Shown: positions 44,870-57,219 of the stretch, in pieces
Layout: every line of letters begins with the position of its first letter
Numbering within the stretch: position 1 is the first letter of the stretch
Assembly (NCBI RefSeq): GCF_000699445.3
Contig: NC_067197.1
Span: 25,093,809 to 25,157,808 of the forward strand
Length of the DNA: 64,000 nt
From: Schistosoma haematobium
Taxonomy: Eukaryota; Platyhelminthes; Trematoda; Strigeidida; Schistosomatidae
Direction of reading: 5' to 3'
Program-made: the position numbers and the translations under genes
Notes under the pieces: model-generated
Database searches by the model: none
What the model was told of the DNA's origin: nothing
The model's input: the letters and a program-made list of their open reading frames with translations, nothing else

Positions 44870-45710
44870 TACTTAGAACTTCCGTCTATTTCCAAAGCGG
44901 TCTTATCAATGAGCTCAAAAGATTAGGTATCGAATAATCTTTAATTGATTGGCTAACTTCACATCTAAAAAGACAGACATTTAAGGTCGGGGTTATGGAA
45001 TACCCTAGTGGGGCCCCCAGGGTCCAGTACTGGGACTTCTTCTTTTCTTGATTTATACAAACCATCTTCCACAACAGGTATCGTCAGACGTATTACATTT
45101 CGTTGATTACGTGAAACTTTGGAGAAAGAGACACGTAACAAAGAGGATATGCTGGCATATCAGGAGTATCTAACTCTACTTCATGTTTGAGCAGATGATA
45201 ACAGACTTACCTTTGGCACTTCAAAGTGTAAAGCAGTCCATCTGAGACATGTTGCAGACTACAGGTATAACTTAGGCGACTGCCCTTTAGAAGTATCCCA
45301 TGTTGAAAAAGACTTAGGAGTGCTGGTACCTTACGATTTATTGTCTTACGCTAACTGTTACAAAAATGCCTTTTGAGCAAACCTTGCACTGACAACATAG
45401 ATGCGCAGTTTTAGCCAGTTTGACGGAGGAACTTCCTACATAATCCTCAACAGTTTCTTTCGTCCCTATTTAGAATACTGGAACATACTATTGCCTCCCA
45501 CACTCCAGAAAAATAAGGACACTGTAATGTATCCAACGGCGGGTCACGAAATCAGTTCGGGGATTCAAGTTCGAGTCACATAAAGAGCGCCTCCAATCAC
45601 TAAACCTTTATCCGTAAGAGTATAGGTGTCTTAGAAGTGAACTTACAACATCATTAACACTTCTGGACATCCCCTTATAAATCTAATTAAAACAATAAGT
45701 CCCTTTGATA
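44870..45710 (+). pseudogene. CR1/Jockey-like LINE RT fragment, left part
   Basis: Blocks read GLINELKRLGIE, SLIDWLTSHLKRQTFKVG, GAPQGPVLGLLLFLIYTNHL (the GVPQGSVLGPLLF type), LHFVDYVKLW (eroded FADD box), LGVLVPYDL and FFRPYLEYWNILLPPT. These are RT motifs of CR1/Jockey-type LINEs. Several stops are present. Its C-terminal end continues at 47256, beyond a Penelope-like insertion. Confidence 0.72.
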
Positions 45711-45711
45711 A

Positions 45712-47250
45712 ATTTCTACAATGTAATTAGAAGACCAAGATTATCATAACTATGTGATATATCAGCGCAATACATTTCGAAAAACCTGGTCACCCATATA
45801 CTTGTTAAGAGCATTTATATATAAAAATAAAAGTTCAACTAGACTGGAAACGGGGTAAGAGGAGATAAGGATAATGATGAGAGTAATAGTAATAATGTGA
45901 ACACAACTCGAAACCTAATCACTCTGGATAATAAGTCAATATTACCAGGGTAGGTTTAAGGTAAGAACGAACTGTTTTTGAACACACAAAGGGGGTTTGA
46001 ATTTTCGTATAGCTAAGGCTTCAATAAACCTTAGTATAGGCCCTCTTACACTTTTATACAATACCACAAAAGCTGAGTTTAGATCAATCTTGTGACCTGT
46101 TTCAATTATGTGTTTAGCAATAGAGGATGATAGATGTTTATCCTCTGCTCTTATTGGGTCACCTGATTGTATTTTTTTTTGTAGCCATTTGGGTACATGT
46201 TCACATCCTAATGTTGAGATCACGATTGCTCCTCTCTATGTATGTGTGACCACACACACATTTAAATCGGTAAACACAGTGGGATGTGACGCAATCGTTT
46301 CCATGTCTTTTAGGCTTTAAATGAAGTATGCACCTTGTTCTTTCTTTGATGATGACCTTTGCTGCGCAATACGTTTTACTGATGACCGGTTAAAGTCATT
46401 GTTTCAATAAAAGGCTATTTGAATCACCTCTGAAGGGTAAAGTGATGTAGACAGGCTTTTTCTCTACCGAGGCTACAGTAGATCTCGCTGTACCATGGAC
46501 TTTCCATCTACTTATGAATTTCAGAGGATAGCCATTTTCTATTAACGTTTTGTTTAACAACTTAACATCATCATCAATTGCGTCGTTTGTACAAATACGG
46601 TCGAGTCTGTTGAAAAGACATCTTATCAAACCACGTTTGTATTGCACAAGGCAATAACTATAATAACTAAGATATTGACCTGTCCACGTTGGTTTCCTAA
46701 AAATAAATCGCTTGACTGAGCCATCTTCTCGTCTACTCAGAAGTATATTTAGGAAGGGAAGCTGATCGTTCTACTCCTCTTCACATGAGAGACTAATATG
46801 GTTTTGGAGAGTGTTAAGTTTATTTAATAAACAGTACATATCCTCTTTTCTCTCACAAACAACTAAGATATCGTCCACATATCCCTTATAAAGTGAAATG
46901 TTTCCGATTAAGTCATCAGTCTGATTTTCAACATGTACCATGAACACATCTGCTAATAATGGTCCTAGTGGACTACCCATAGCAACTCCATCAATCTGAC
47001 GAAAGTAATCACCTTCAAAAGTGAACTGAACTTTGTTAGTAAATAATAGGAGTAAATCTTCAGGAAGTTTTACAGGTACACGTGATTGAAGATTGTTTAC
47101 AGATATGTAATCACATAATATATCAATGGTTTTTTTCAAAGGTACATTTGTATGACCATTTGTGTGACCAGATTGTTCGAAATGTATTGCGCTAATATAT
47201 CACATAGTTCTGATAATCTTCGTCTTCTAATTACATTATTGAAATCTAAT
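45712..47250 (-). mobile_element. Penelope-like element with inverted ends
   Basis: The minus strand encodes a truncated Penelope RT (47139-46771: FRQIDGVAMGSPLGPLLADV and LYKGYVDDILVVCERK), then a linker (46647-46396: YITLPFRGDSNSLLLKQ) and an eroded GIY-YIG end (46223-45942: AKHIIETGHKIDLNSAF). The YIG box reads YIE and frames break around it. About 85 bp at each end (45712-45796 and 47163-47246) form an inverted repeat at roughly 90% identity. It sits inside a CR1-like LINE, whose sequence resumes at 47256. Confidence 0.78.
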
Positions 47251-47255
47251 TAAGT

Positions 47256-47480
47256 TTATCTCCAACACAAACTTGAGGGGTAACACACAGAAACTGGAGA
47301 TACAACACATCAGAACGGATTGTAGGCATACCTCTTACTCCTTAAGAGTTATCAAGTGTCAGAATTCGCTGCCGGCTGAGCTAGTTCAAGCGACTTCTCA
47401 GGAGTCCTTCAAGAGAAAACCTGACATATTCTTAAGGGCTAAGGATAGTTTCTTACTATTTAAGATGCCACAGGTATTCG
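47256..47480 (+). pseudogene. CR1/Jockey-like LINE, right part
   Basis: The frame reads NLRGNTQKLEIQHIRTDCR, SYSLRVIKCQNSLPAELVQA and TSQESFKRKPDIFL. This is the C-terminal end of CR1/Jockey-type RT ORFs and follows logically after 44870-45710. Confidence 0.7.
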
Positions 47481-48145
47481 GAGTTTGGCAACGCTTTAAC
47501 TGGTAAAACCCTCTTTTATAAATCGTACCCACCAAGTGAAATCGAAAGACAGAAGCGAGGAGGCTCGAATATATATTTGATAGGCTATCAACTTATCGAG
47601 GATCGATTGATCTTGTAGCGTAGCGTCGAGTTGAGATTAACTGTGAACACCGCTACCAAGAAACACGTGCCAGATAAATCAGAAGGCGAGGATCGAACGT
47701 AACCAGATTTATTTCGTTGGCGATCTCGTGGTATTGAACGAATACGGAGATCGTGCCAAGGAATGGTACAAGCGAAAGCAGAAGAAAAGAGTACGTGCGA
47801 ACAGTACCAAAAACCGCGGAACAATGATGGAAGGTAATGGAAGCACAAAATGGCTATAATTAGCACAGTTAAACAAAAGCACATTAAAACACACACCGGT
47901 ACAGTTGGTTATAATAATAATTGTTTTTATTAAACCAGTCGTGTTCTCGTGATAAACGTGAGTCACTACAATCTAATCTAGCTAGCGGTTGCAGGGGATG
48001 TTGAGCACGGTGTTCCCACTCGTGATCTTGTACGGATGCATGACCGAGCGCCTTCATCTGGGTGAGCCCAATAAAACTAACGTGGTCAGCACCCATTGTC
48101 AAAAACTTACAGAGCTATTTATTTTGTGATTTATTTAACGCTACA
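47461..48145 (-). repeat. Composite diverged Boudicca-type LTR remnants
   Basis: 47461 to about 47690 aligns with the first two-thirds of the 321-bp LTR (CACAGGTATTCGGAGTTTGG, CCACCAAGTGAAATCGAAAG). 47965-48145 aligns with its second half, more closely (AATCTAATCTAGCTAGCGG, GAGCACGGTGTTCCCAC, ACGCTACA end). The middle ~270 bp match neither well. Two LTRs of different age may be joined, or one LTR rearranged. Confidence 0.55.
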
Positions 48146-49239
48146 CTATGATTTTCCCGTTTCTTTTTTCTCTAGTATCGTTAATATACCTAGGTTACTG
48201 CCTGGAGGTACTTGTGATCCACAGCTGTTACACACAGAAGCCCGTAAAGCATAAGCTTCTTCTATTCCGTCCACAATCACTTGAACCATGTGAACCATTT
48301 ATCATTAGGTCGCTCAAGGTCGTGGAAAGCGGTATGGTTGCCTCGATTTTGGTATTGCTTTTGTGCTGAGTGTTGTCTTTATCTTCCTTTGGTAAATGTA
48401 AGTACACTTCCTGCGCTTCATGTTTGGTCGTCTCGTCTTTTGAGTTTTTTTTCCAATCATCATGCTATTGTGCACGTTTCTATAGTACACAAAGTACCTT
48501 CTATCTAGACGCGAGCCGTTACGTGTAGTTTTTGCTCCTTCATTTTCCGTAGTCCAACTAGATTTGGGGTTGTAATGAAATTTGACTGTAGCTAGGTGAG
48601 TTTTTAATTTGGTATAGTCTCGCTCTGCAATTAACTCGTCAGTGAAGCTAAAAGCTAATTAACTGAGTTTTCAGTGATATTTGGTTAATATGAAGTATAC
48701 ACTCAGAATTCCAGGAGATGTTGGTTGTTCCGGAATATCATGAGACGTCAAAGTCAGACTAGTGACGTGATTTGTCAGGGATTAAGACTGTACCATGATT
48801 CTAGTATTCTTCAGTATAGTCCATCTCAGTTCGTCATGGAAACACCTAACCCTAACACCTATTCCCAATCCCTTCCTAGCATTTGTATTGACGTTTCTTG
48901 TCTAACATTGGTCCTGCTGAAAACTTAAGTTTACCTGACAATCCATGAAATAGCCAACAGAATAATGATGAAATAACACTAGTTTCGGATTGGTTATGAG
49001 TGTAGTAAATTGAATTATTGTCATTATTTTAAGATTCTAATTCATCTTTTTCTTTATCAAAGTATACCTCCCGTATGTAGTGCATATTTTTCCTTCCATG
49101 GATACTACGACTCATTTGATTTTCATTTCGTTAATTCCCGTTTTTGGTGCTGATGTGAACATAGCGTTTTAGATCGACCAAAATTTTTGCTATGCCCGAC
49201 GTTGACCGAATGTAGGTGTAAAAAATCTTTTATATCATA
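48146..49239. other. Nothing firmly recognised
   Basis: A plus-strand frame at 48725-48928 (ICQGLRLYHDSSILQYSPSQ) looks protein-like but has no domain or partner. Otherwise AT-rich. Confidence 0.3.
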
Positions 49240-49790
49240 CACATTTTGTGCCTTATCTGCCCCCAAATACCCTGGTACGGCTGAGAGTGGGGAGAGTCCG
49301 CTCTCCCTCTCGAAATGCTCTCACATGGCCACGCGTATATAGCCTTTGCCAGAGAAGTCCTACTCATTGTCTTCTCGTGGCGGGGGTGTTGGTTACGAAA
49401 ATGAGAGGACGAAAAGAGAATGTCCGGCGCTTTAACCGGGCCGGTGGACACGGTACGTTTATCTAGGGGAGTTGGAAAACCGTGATTCCCAACCAATGGT
49501 GCACATGGGCTCCAGTATCCTGAAGGAACAAATGGAGTATGAACCAACCGTTGGTCACCGGCTACCATGGGACTGCATCTCCTTAAGATGCTCCACTGCC
49601 TTGTGGATCAGACTTTCAGGTCGAAGGCTCCGGGTGTGGCCCCCTAAGAAAACCGTCTGCTTCGGTTTGGGCACCTAGGCAGTATCACAGCCCTCACACA
49701 TATCAAATGAGATTTGTGTGGCTCATATGTATTTGGTGTTTCCTTGTACCAATATCTTTGTGTTAAAATAAATAAACAATAAAAACCTTA
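49240..49790 (+). repeat. R1 dispersed repeat, full copy
   Basis: This sense-strand copy starts near CCCCCAAATACCCTGGTACG, runs through GAAATGCTCTCACATGGCCA, GAGAGGACGAAAAGAG, GTTGGTCACCGGCTACCATG, CCCCCTAAGAAAACCGTCTG and TATTTGGTGTTTCCTTGTAC, and ends in AAAATAAATAAAC. The A-rich tail points to retroposition. No protein domain is visible. Confidence 0.7.
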
Positions 49791-50079
49791 TCTGATGTTC
49801 GCTAAGATTATTTCATTTCGTCTCTCTAAAGTAAGGAATTTACCCCTGAGTTACGTAATCTGATTTTTATGACATTTCCTTTTTAAATTAGGTACTTAAC
49901 ATTTTAGACTATGCCGTATCTAATGGATGAAGAAGTTTCTAGCGATGAATCCGTAAGTTATCAAATCGTGTGTAACCATTTTAGATCGAATGTAAAGATG
50001 TAGAGATTGAGTATGTTTGATTAACTTTAATGACAACGGGTAATCACTAGTTACGAAAATTTGTCCAAAAATACTACAG

Positions 50080-50122
50080 GACCACCGAGTTATGCATCTC
50101 TAGCTCAGAAAGATTCAGCAAA
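50080..50122 (+). CDS. Micro-exon of a small unidentified gene
   Basis: 43 bp between ATACTACAG and GTATGA encode PPSYASLAQKDSA and join in phase (AA|G) to the exon at 50162 across a 39-bp intron. Very short introns are common near schistosome gene ends. A candidate upstream exon at 49911-49952 (MPYLMDEEVSSDES, GTAAGT donor) does not fit the phase, so the start is unresolved. Confidence 0.45.
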
Positions 50123-50161
50123 GTATGATACTATTTTACTGCCATAGTGTTACGATTTCAG

Positions 50162-50324
50162 GAAACCGAAAAATCCAGGTGATTTACATACGAGTAAAGG
50201 AAAGGTGTTGAATTATCTCCGGATACCGAAAGCTGTTGATTTCATGTCTCCAGATCTAACTGAATATGTTACAGAAACCCAAAGGGCAGGCCTAATTGCA
50301 CAACTTAAAGCTAATAAAGACTAA
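50162..50324 (+). CDS. Last exon of a small unidentified gene
   Basis: After ACGATTTCAG the frame reads KPKNPGDLHTSKGKVLNYL, then RIPKAVDFMSPDLTEYVTET and QRAGLIAQLKANKD before TAA (50322-50324). Composition and splice sites look like genuine host coding sequence, unlike the surrounding repeats. I do not recognise the family. The gene lies on the plus strand between two R1 repeats. Confidence 0.55.
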
Positions 50325-51294
50325 TCCTACGAAATTTCTTAATTTTTTCTCACAACACATGCTTAGCCTAAACAATAGATGTCTTAAAGTATATGTTAAA
50401 AAATAGTACATGTTGAATATAAGTATGTTTACCTTGCCGCGTTTTAACTGAACACATCCAAAATTCTGTAGATCTGTCAAACCATGTTTTTGTATGTTCA
50501 CGAATATTCGATTAGATGATTCAGTATTAAACAATGATGTTCCCTGTTTTTTCACCACCTATGCGAATTATAAATTCCCGAATTTCTAGTTCTCGACTGG
50601 GTCCTTTTGGCACAAAAGTTTTCTTTAGAATTGGGAGGCTGATTTATCCATGCGTTCAGCTTTTTTTGTCAAAATATAAGATATCAGGACATACCCTTTG
50701 CCAATTTATACCATATGGCCATTGCTTTTCCTTGTCGTCTATATTCTAGTTGAATTATAAATAGCTATATAATACTGAACTCTTGTGACTTACAATTTAC
50801 GTTTCAGAGACTTTGATGTAAAATATTGGTAGGTTTTTATCACACGGCAAAAAAACTGAAAAATCTCTTTACATCTATTCATATATATCCATCCACGATA
50901 TAATGTTTCGTATAATATGTCACCGGTAAATGTCATATCAAATAAGTTAATGATATTATTTTGAAGTAACCATGAAAAACGTGATGATCATTAGAAGACA
51001 TGAGGTTGAACGGTATGAAAGGTAGCCTATGCTCAGTGTGTTTCCAGCTAAAAATCCATAAAGTCACACACACTAGCAGATGGTAAGGTTCAAGGGTTGA
51101 TTAGGATCAAAGTCATGAACTTAGCTTAATTTTATATCTCTTTTATGGAATTCAGTTCATTTTCTAGTTTTCAAAGTGTGTAAAATGCAGCTTTGTTTAA
51201 ACGTGCCCAGTTTTTTACAGCGAAATTTGTATCTTACTTGTCGAAAACAAGTTTAGGAATTATCCTCTTTTGGCACGAACCTGGCAGTTAATTA
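50325..51294. other. Nothing recognised
   Basis: 3' flank of the small gene; no supported feature. Confidence 0.35.
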
Positions 51295-51780
51295 CACCCG
51301 GGCAGTATCACAATCCTCATTCAAATCAATGATAACTACGACTGGAAAATTCCTCTTACCCCCAAATGCCTTGGTACGGTCGAGGGTGGGGAGAGTCTGT
51401 CTCCTTTGCGAAATGCTCTCACATGGCCACGTGCATACAATCACTGCCAGGGAAGTCCTACTCACTGCCTTTTCGCGGTGGGCTGTTGTTTACGAAATTG
51501 AGAGGACGAACAGCGAATGCCCGGAGCTTTAGCCACCGGCTACCATGGGGCTGCATCTCCTTACGTTGCTCCACTGTCTTGTGGATCAGACCTTTAGGTC
51601 AAAGGCTCCAGGATGGACCCTGAGAAAGCCACTTGTTTCGGTTTGAGCGCACGGGCATTATCCCAGCCCTCACACAAATCAAATGACGACATGTGGCACA
51701 TATCTACATGGAGCTTCTTTGTACCTATGTTTATGTTTTCAAATAAGAAGAAAAAAATAAAATAACTCGCTTCAACTCTC
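51295..51780 (+). repeat. R1 dispersed repeat, copy with internal gap
   Basis: Same block order as 49240, but the middle (between AGCTTTAGCC and ACCGGCTACCATGGGG) is shorter by about 120 bp. The tail is A-rich. Confidence 0.65.
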
Positions 51781-51834
51781 ATTCAGTCCTACTATCCCCA
51801 TTAACAGTAGGTAGTGTGCTGTTCGATTAGAAAG

Positions 51835-52690
51835 TTCTATCAAAAAGCGAATAAATCGGTGTGAGAAATGGTGTCTTTTCGTCATCTCTGCCTATGCTCC
51901 GACAGATTGCATCCAGAATGCGATCGAGGATGATTTTTACCACCAATTAACTGTTCTTCTACAGGAAGTGCATTCAACAGATTTTAATACTAGCCGGAGG
52001 CTTAAACTCTCAGGTCGGGTGTCTAGGAACAGAAGAAAGTCGTTTAGGTGACCGATGGGGATTTGTTGGTCCCAGGTTAGACAACGGGGACCGTTTACTG
52101 CAACTGTGCACAGACTACAACCTGTTCCTGGCTAGCATCAACTACCTATCTGGACTCGGATTATGCCCTTGTTTGCGCTAATCTTGCCTTTTTAGTGGCC
52201 AACAAATTCATCCTCCTAAACGGATTGTTGTCAGCAGATTGGTTGCAGCTTCTGTTGCAACTAAATATCAAACCGAGCTAGGTTTAAGGCTAGCTACCAT
52301 TCCACCGAAAAGTATAGATGAGCAGTGGTTGCAATTGCACGATGCCACGAAAATGGTGAGTAAAGTCGCTTGCAGATTAGCGAAACGTCCCGCTCATGAG
52401 CATTGGGTTTCTTCAGACTCCTTACAACTCATCGAAGCCCATCGGTCTACTTCATGTGACCGCGAGTTTGATCATAAGCGAGGACTTACGTAATGGAATT
52501 GGGAAAAGCTTGCGTGAGGACTGAGAAGGTTTGTAGTCGGAGCATGCCAATGATTTGGATGCAGCGGCTTCATCTGTTAACTACCGGAGGCTCTTTCAAC
52601 TTATCTGAGCCACTGGCAGCAAGAAGTCTCGTGTGAATGGAACATTCTGTGAAGATGACGGGATGTCAATCACTAACATCTATCGATCTA
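51835..52690 (+). pseudogene. LINE endonuclease-domain fragment
   Basis: Forward frames read VISAYAPTDCIQNAIEDDFY, then a decayed endonuclease core, then CTDYNLFLASINYLSG. Later comes IPPKSIDEQWLQLHDA with KRPAHEHWVSSDSLQLIEAH (52239-52493). These belong to the APE-type endonuclease and the linker before RT in LINEs. RT itself is absent. Frame breaks are frequent. Confidence 0.65.
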
Positions 52691-53525
52691 ATAATTTCAA
52701 ATGAATGTTATTGCAATGTCTATTTTTTTCAAGTCTTTGACCGACTTCTTATCATGAAGCATTAATTCGGGCCTTTATTATTCCCTACACAATTGGCACA
52801 CTCGTCATCACACCTGTGCTGTTTACTTATTATGTTTGTTTTTGTAGTGTTTCGTTCTTGTCACTGACTCATAAACTGCCTTGGTCAGTTTAGTGTTTTC
52901 ATATATTCCCATAAATCTCACTGTTTATCAAAGTAAAACCTGGTACTGTAATTGAATACAATACCGTCTGTCTATATGTTGTAATTTATAATGTGCGAGT
53001 TTTTAATACTATCATCTTGTTATAAACTAATAATGATAAACAAATAAAAACGCTAACATTTTTGAATCTAAATACTTGGTCATTGAGTAGATCAGCTGTA
53101 TTAAAACATTTACTAGGAATACCAGATCTGTTATACAATCGTATATAGAATCAAAATAATGATTTATTCTGTTTATTTAATTATGTCTGGAAGACGAAAG
53201 ATGCATTAAAAGATTTGACGTTATACCTAAAAAAATATGAAGTCAAATCTTCACGGGGATGAGATAATCATTTGTTGTTCATTTCAAGGAAACGACAATT
53301 TTCTTCGTTATAGTAAGATATAAAGTAGTAATAGTAGTTTCCATTCAGCTGATTCCTCTTTTTCTGCTTGTATAGTCATCATCTGTAATAATGGATATAA
53401 GACGATTTAGTTGCATTGTCAGCGAGCATAATAATTTGCTAATATGATTATATTATTAACATAAATATACAGGGAAAGAATCATTTTGTAAATGCAACAT
53501 TAATAGCTTGTAGTTTCTTTTGTAA
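52691..53525. other. 3' flank of the gene at 53526-60203
   Basis: AT-rich. No repeat recognised; poly(A) signals of the minus-strand gene should lie here but cannot be picked out with confidence. Confidence 0.35.
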
Positions 53526-53936
53526 TTAAGGCTGTGGTACATATTCATACTTATTGTCCGGTGTAATAATTAACAAATAGCCTTGTTTTGGACCTGTTAA
53601 AATAGTTGGTTGTGCATTTGTGAGAGATGAATACTGACAATTTTGTTGTGATGTGGATTGTTGAGTTAACTGTTGATCTGTTGTTAATGACGGCAATACA
53701 ATAACAGCATTTGTGGGCGAGGCTGTCATAACCCGTGGATTCACCCCTGAGGTTGCTGGAAGGCCTATAAAAACCGAATTAGAATGTGGTATTTGAAAAA
53801 CAAGTGGTGCTTTTCTACTGTTTTTATTATCCGTCGTTTGTTGATTCTCCGAGAAATTCAACATTTGTGAAGTAGGCATGATAACGATGGGATATTGAGG
53901 ATTAGTATGAAGACAATTTGATATTTCTTGTAAAAT
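53526..53936 (-). CDS. Unidentified host gene, last exon
   Basis: The exon follows AAAAATAG and is open for 136 codons to TAA at 53526. It begins ILQEISNCLHTNPQYPIVIM and is rich in Gln, Ser, Thr and Asn, ending GYLLIITPDNKYEYVPQP. The hydrophobic-polar, Gln-rich style suggests a disordered regulatory or nuclear protein, but no domain is identified. It joins in phase 0 to 55825-56063. Confidence 0.7.
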   Translation of the reverse strand: MLQEISNCLHTNPQYPIVIMPTSQMLNFSENQQTTDNKNSRKAPLVFQIPHSNSVFIGLPATSGVNPRVMTASPTNAVIVLPSLTTDQQLTQQSTSQQNCQYSSLTNAQPTILTGPKQGYLLIITPDNKYEYVPQP

Positions 53937-55824
53937 CTATTTTTAAAATAAGAAAAAGGGAAAAAAGTTTTAAAATCTTATAGTGTCATTCACTAAGTAA
54001 TATGATAGTTAAAATAAATCATTCGATAGTTAATTGCTTTAGTAACCTTAAAGCTAATTTCGAAGGAGTAATTCCTCATTATTTACTCATCTCTATTTGA
54101 TTCTTACGGTTCCTAATTTTCTTAATGTTAGTTTATGAAAAGTTTTCAAAATTAATCCAACATACTTGGATACATTTTCGCAATAACAATGGAAATTTAT
54201 TTGTTCAGCTTTAACTGAAGACTTATGTAGTAAAGATGTACCTACCATTATTTATTCTACAAATTTCTTTAGTACTTATAGCACTGATTATCATGGTGAG
54301 CTTAATATAAGGCTATTGTATTCCTATCAAGTATATTACCATGTTAATACCACAGGAAATATAAATGGTCCTACGACTCTAGTGAAACAACACTGGATCT
54401 TAGTCATATTCTCATACTGAACTTATATCTACTACTGGAAACGGGTACCGGAGGTTAATTCGTTCATCAGGATCAACAATGACCATCAGTGTTAATTCAG
54501 TAATTGAATTTAGAAACCGACGTGTAACAGTATGGTTGGATGTTATCCTGATTGTTTTTTATTTTCTTATGTCTACTAGATATGCATTACCTTAATTAAC
54601 CATCAGTTTATTATTCAGACTGTTAAGAAAAAAAGCGAATATTACTACAAGGTCAGTTTGGGAAAGGATAGGAGTTGAAAATACTGTGGTTTGATGTTAA
54701 ACAGCTACGCAGCTCCATCTGTCTGGTTGGAGCCAGCAAATGAATGATATCTGCGTATTCTAAGTTGAGTGCATGATAGCCATATGGTATGCCCAACTAA
54801 GAATCCCAGCTCCTAACTTTTATTCATCTCGGCTGTCCGTTTCCAACTTATTTTTACATTCGATCTATTACATCTCAGTTGAGATTAATGTATATCTTTA
54901 CAGATACTGGCATAGGTAATAATCAGGCTGGATGTAGATTGGAATACTGAGTTGCTGGGAGCGAATTAAATTAACAGTTATCTTCAGGACTGCAAAAACT
55001 GTTATACCATCATAGACGAACCAGTTAAAACTAGTAGGATAGCTATAGATTTGGTGAGCAACTGCAATATAGTTATGAATGAAAACTGTTGTTCTTTTAA
55101 GTACACAGCCTGTCAAATAAATGTCCAACAATGTCCTATACATTCAGGAGTTATTGCTTGTTGGTTCCTGTCTCGTAATTCTATTATCTCGTTTTGTCAC
55201 TCATCATGTTTGGGTGTTAATAATTTCTCTTTGCTTTCGATGTGGAAAATGGTCTTACAGAGACAATAAAGTAGCTGAAGACTTTGGATGTTGGGAATTA
55301 TTGGGGATCTTTTAATCAACAGAAACGGAGAAGGATTACGATCAACGTGCCCTAAATTTCATAACGTTAGTATATTTATTAGACAAGCTACGTAAAATTG
55401 ATGACCGCAGAATACAGTTATTGAGTTTGGTCATACAGTATTAGACTGTCGAAAGAAATCAACATTAGCAATCAGTTAGTCAACTGCCTAACATGAAACC
55501 AGTACCCCGGTACTTATATATAAGTTAATAGTTTGTCTTTGAGAACTCTAACAAACGTATCACCGTCAGTTCTTAATACACTCCAAAGACATATGGGATG
55601 AGATTTTATAATCTGTTAATGTGAAATAAAGTAGAAAACTCAAGTTAAGATTTCATTTTAACAATAAAAGTACAGTTTATTAATATAGAAATATGAACTT
55701 CACAGACTATACACGAAATTTACAAATTAAAGATAAATTAATCGGCTAGGCTTGATGGTAAAAATCTTGCTACCATTAGTTCTGTTCATTTACGATAAAC
55801 ATTGCTTGTTATATCAGGGCTTAC
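53937..55824. other. Intron, nothing recognised
   Basis: No repeat or coding exon was seen in this intron. Confidence 0.4.
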
Positions 55825-56063
55825 CTTACTTAAGTAATCTCGTTTTTGTTCTGAGTTTGTAGTACTTTGAAGATACTCAGGGGTGGGAATTTTAGGTTTT
55901 TCTAATTTTCCCACCAGCTCTGTTGATGCTGATGCTTGGAGATTACTTGCTTCATAATCATTTGACTGATTCTGATTAGTAGATTCACGTAGAATAAATT
56001 GTGTTGGACTAACCGGAGTTGAATATGGAGCACCCAACGATCTGAGAAGTTTGTTTGGGGTAT
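55825..56063 (-). CDS. Unidentified host gene, exon
   Basis: 239 bp between CTTTTTACAG and a GTAAGC donor. It contains TPNKLLRSLGAPYSTPVSPT and then a charged Ser/Thr/Gln tail with EKPKIPTPEYLQST. Entry phase (two bases) matches the exit of 56720-56856, and exit phase 0 matches 53936. Confidence 0.7.
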
Positions 56064-56719
56064 CTGTAAAAAGATGACAGTGGGAATATATTCATAAGTT
56101 AGTGTTACTTTGTCGTTTAGATCTTTTCTGAGTAAAGCTAGGAAATCGTTTGATGATAAATATTTGCAGTTCGACTCTTGGTAGTAAATTTCCAATCAGT
56201 AAGCCTGTCGTTGTCAAGCCAGGCATTATCATTTGTGTTAAGTTATGAAAACATAATATGATATGCTATCACATGGTCGTTTATAATGGACAATACTATC
56301 AGCTCAGTAAGTTGCGTTAATCGGGACAGAAAGGATCCCTATTTGGACTGTCAATATTAGATTGGAGATTAACAGTGGTCAATTAATTTACAAGCTAGAG
56401 TTTCGTTTTTCATTGCATAAAGATAAATGGAATTCAAAGAAGGAAATTTTGTTTTAGACGAAATCATCCATTTAACCTGTACATGAGTATAAAGTGCTCC
56501 AAGATTTCAAACATCAAAAGGACGTTGTCTAATGATCAAGGGGTTAAGGAAGTATTAAACTGTCAGTTAATTGAACTAATAAGGAAACTTCAATATGATT
56601 TACTGGCTTATTCAAAATGCATGTGGTTTTGGGGAAATGATTAATCTAGATTTCCAAATCAATATTTTTATTTACAGATTAAACAACCTATGTCTCCTGA
56701 ATTAATATTGGAATTTTAC

Positions 56720-56856
56720 TAAATTCTTCGGATGGGTAGCCAAATGTTTCTTTTAAAATATCATAGTTTTCTGGCTCTGTAGCTTGTTGACTCAAATTAA
56801 TGTACTGACTTTTTTTTACTGTGTATCGTTTTTCGAAGTCGCTTTGTATACAGAAT
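56720..56856 (-). CDS. Unidentified host gene, exon
   Basis: 137 bp after ATTTACCAG, encoding FCIQSDFEKRYTVKKSQYIN, LSQQATEPENYDILKETFGY and PSEEF, with donor GTAAAA. If this donor is skipped the frame hits TAG shortly after, so an alternative short terminus is possible. Phases (one base in, one base out) fit both neighbours. Confidence 0.62.
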
Positions 56857-57219
56857 CTGGTAAATAATTAAATTCATTATTAAGCCATTATTCACCACTT
56901 AATATTCATAGAAAACGATTTTGTGTCGTGTTCTAGAGTTTAGATTATAGTCAAGTTTGCAAATTACTTATGCGTGAACTTACGAATTAAGGAAGTATTT
57001 GTTTTCAGTAATTCGAAATTTTTTTAGACTAGGACCTTACTCACTGACAGTATAGACCAGTTCATAGATACAACGAGAAGACAGATTAGAGAAAAAAATC
57101 TAGTGTTACTCAGTATTCATGCTTGGCTGTGAAACCTACACATTTCTAATTTACAAATGAAACTATTTAAGAGTATTTTGTTCAATTACTTACAAGTAGT
57201 TTAATCATTTGTAGCTCAC

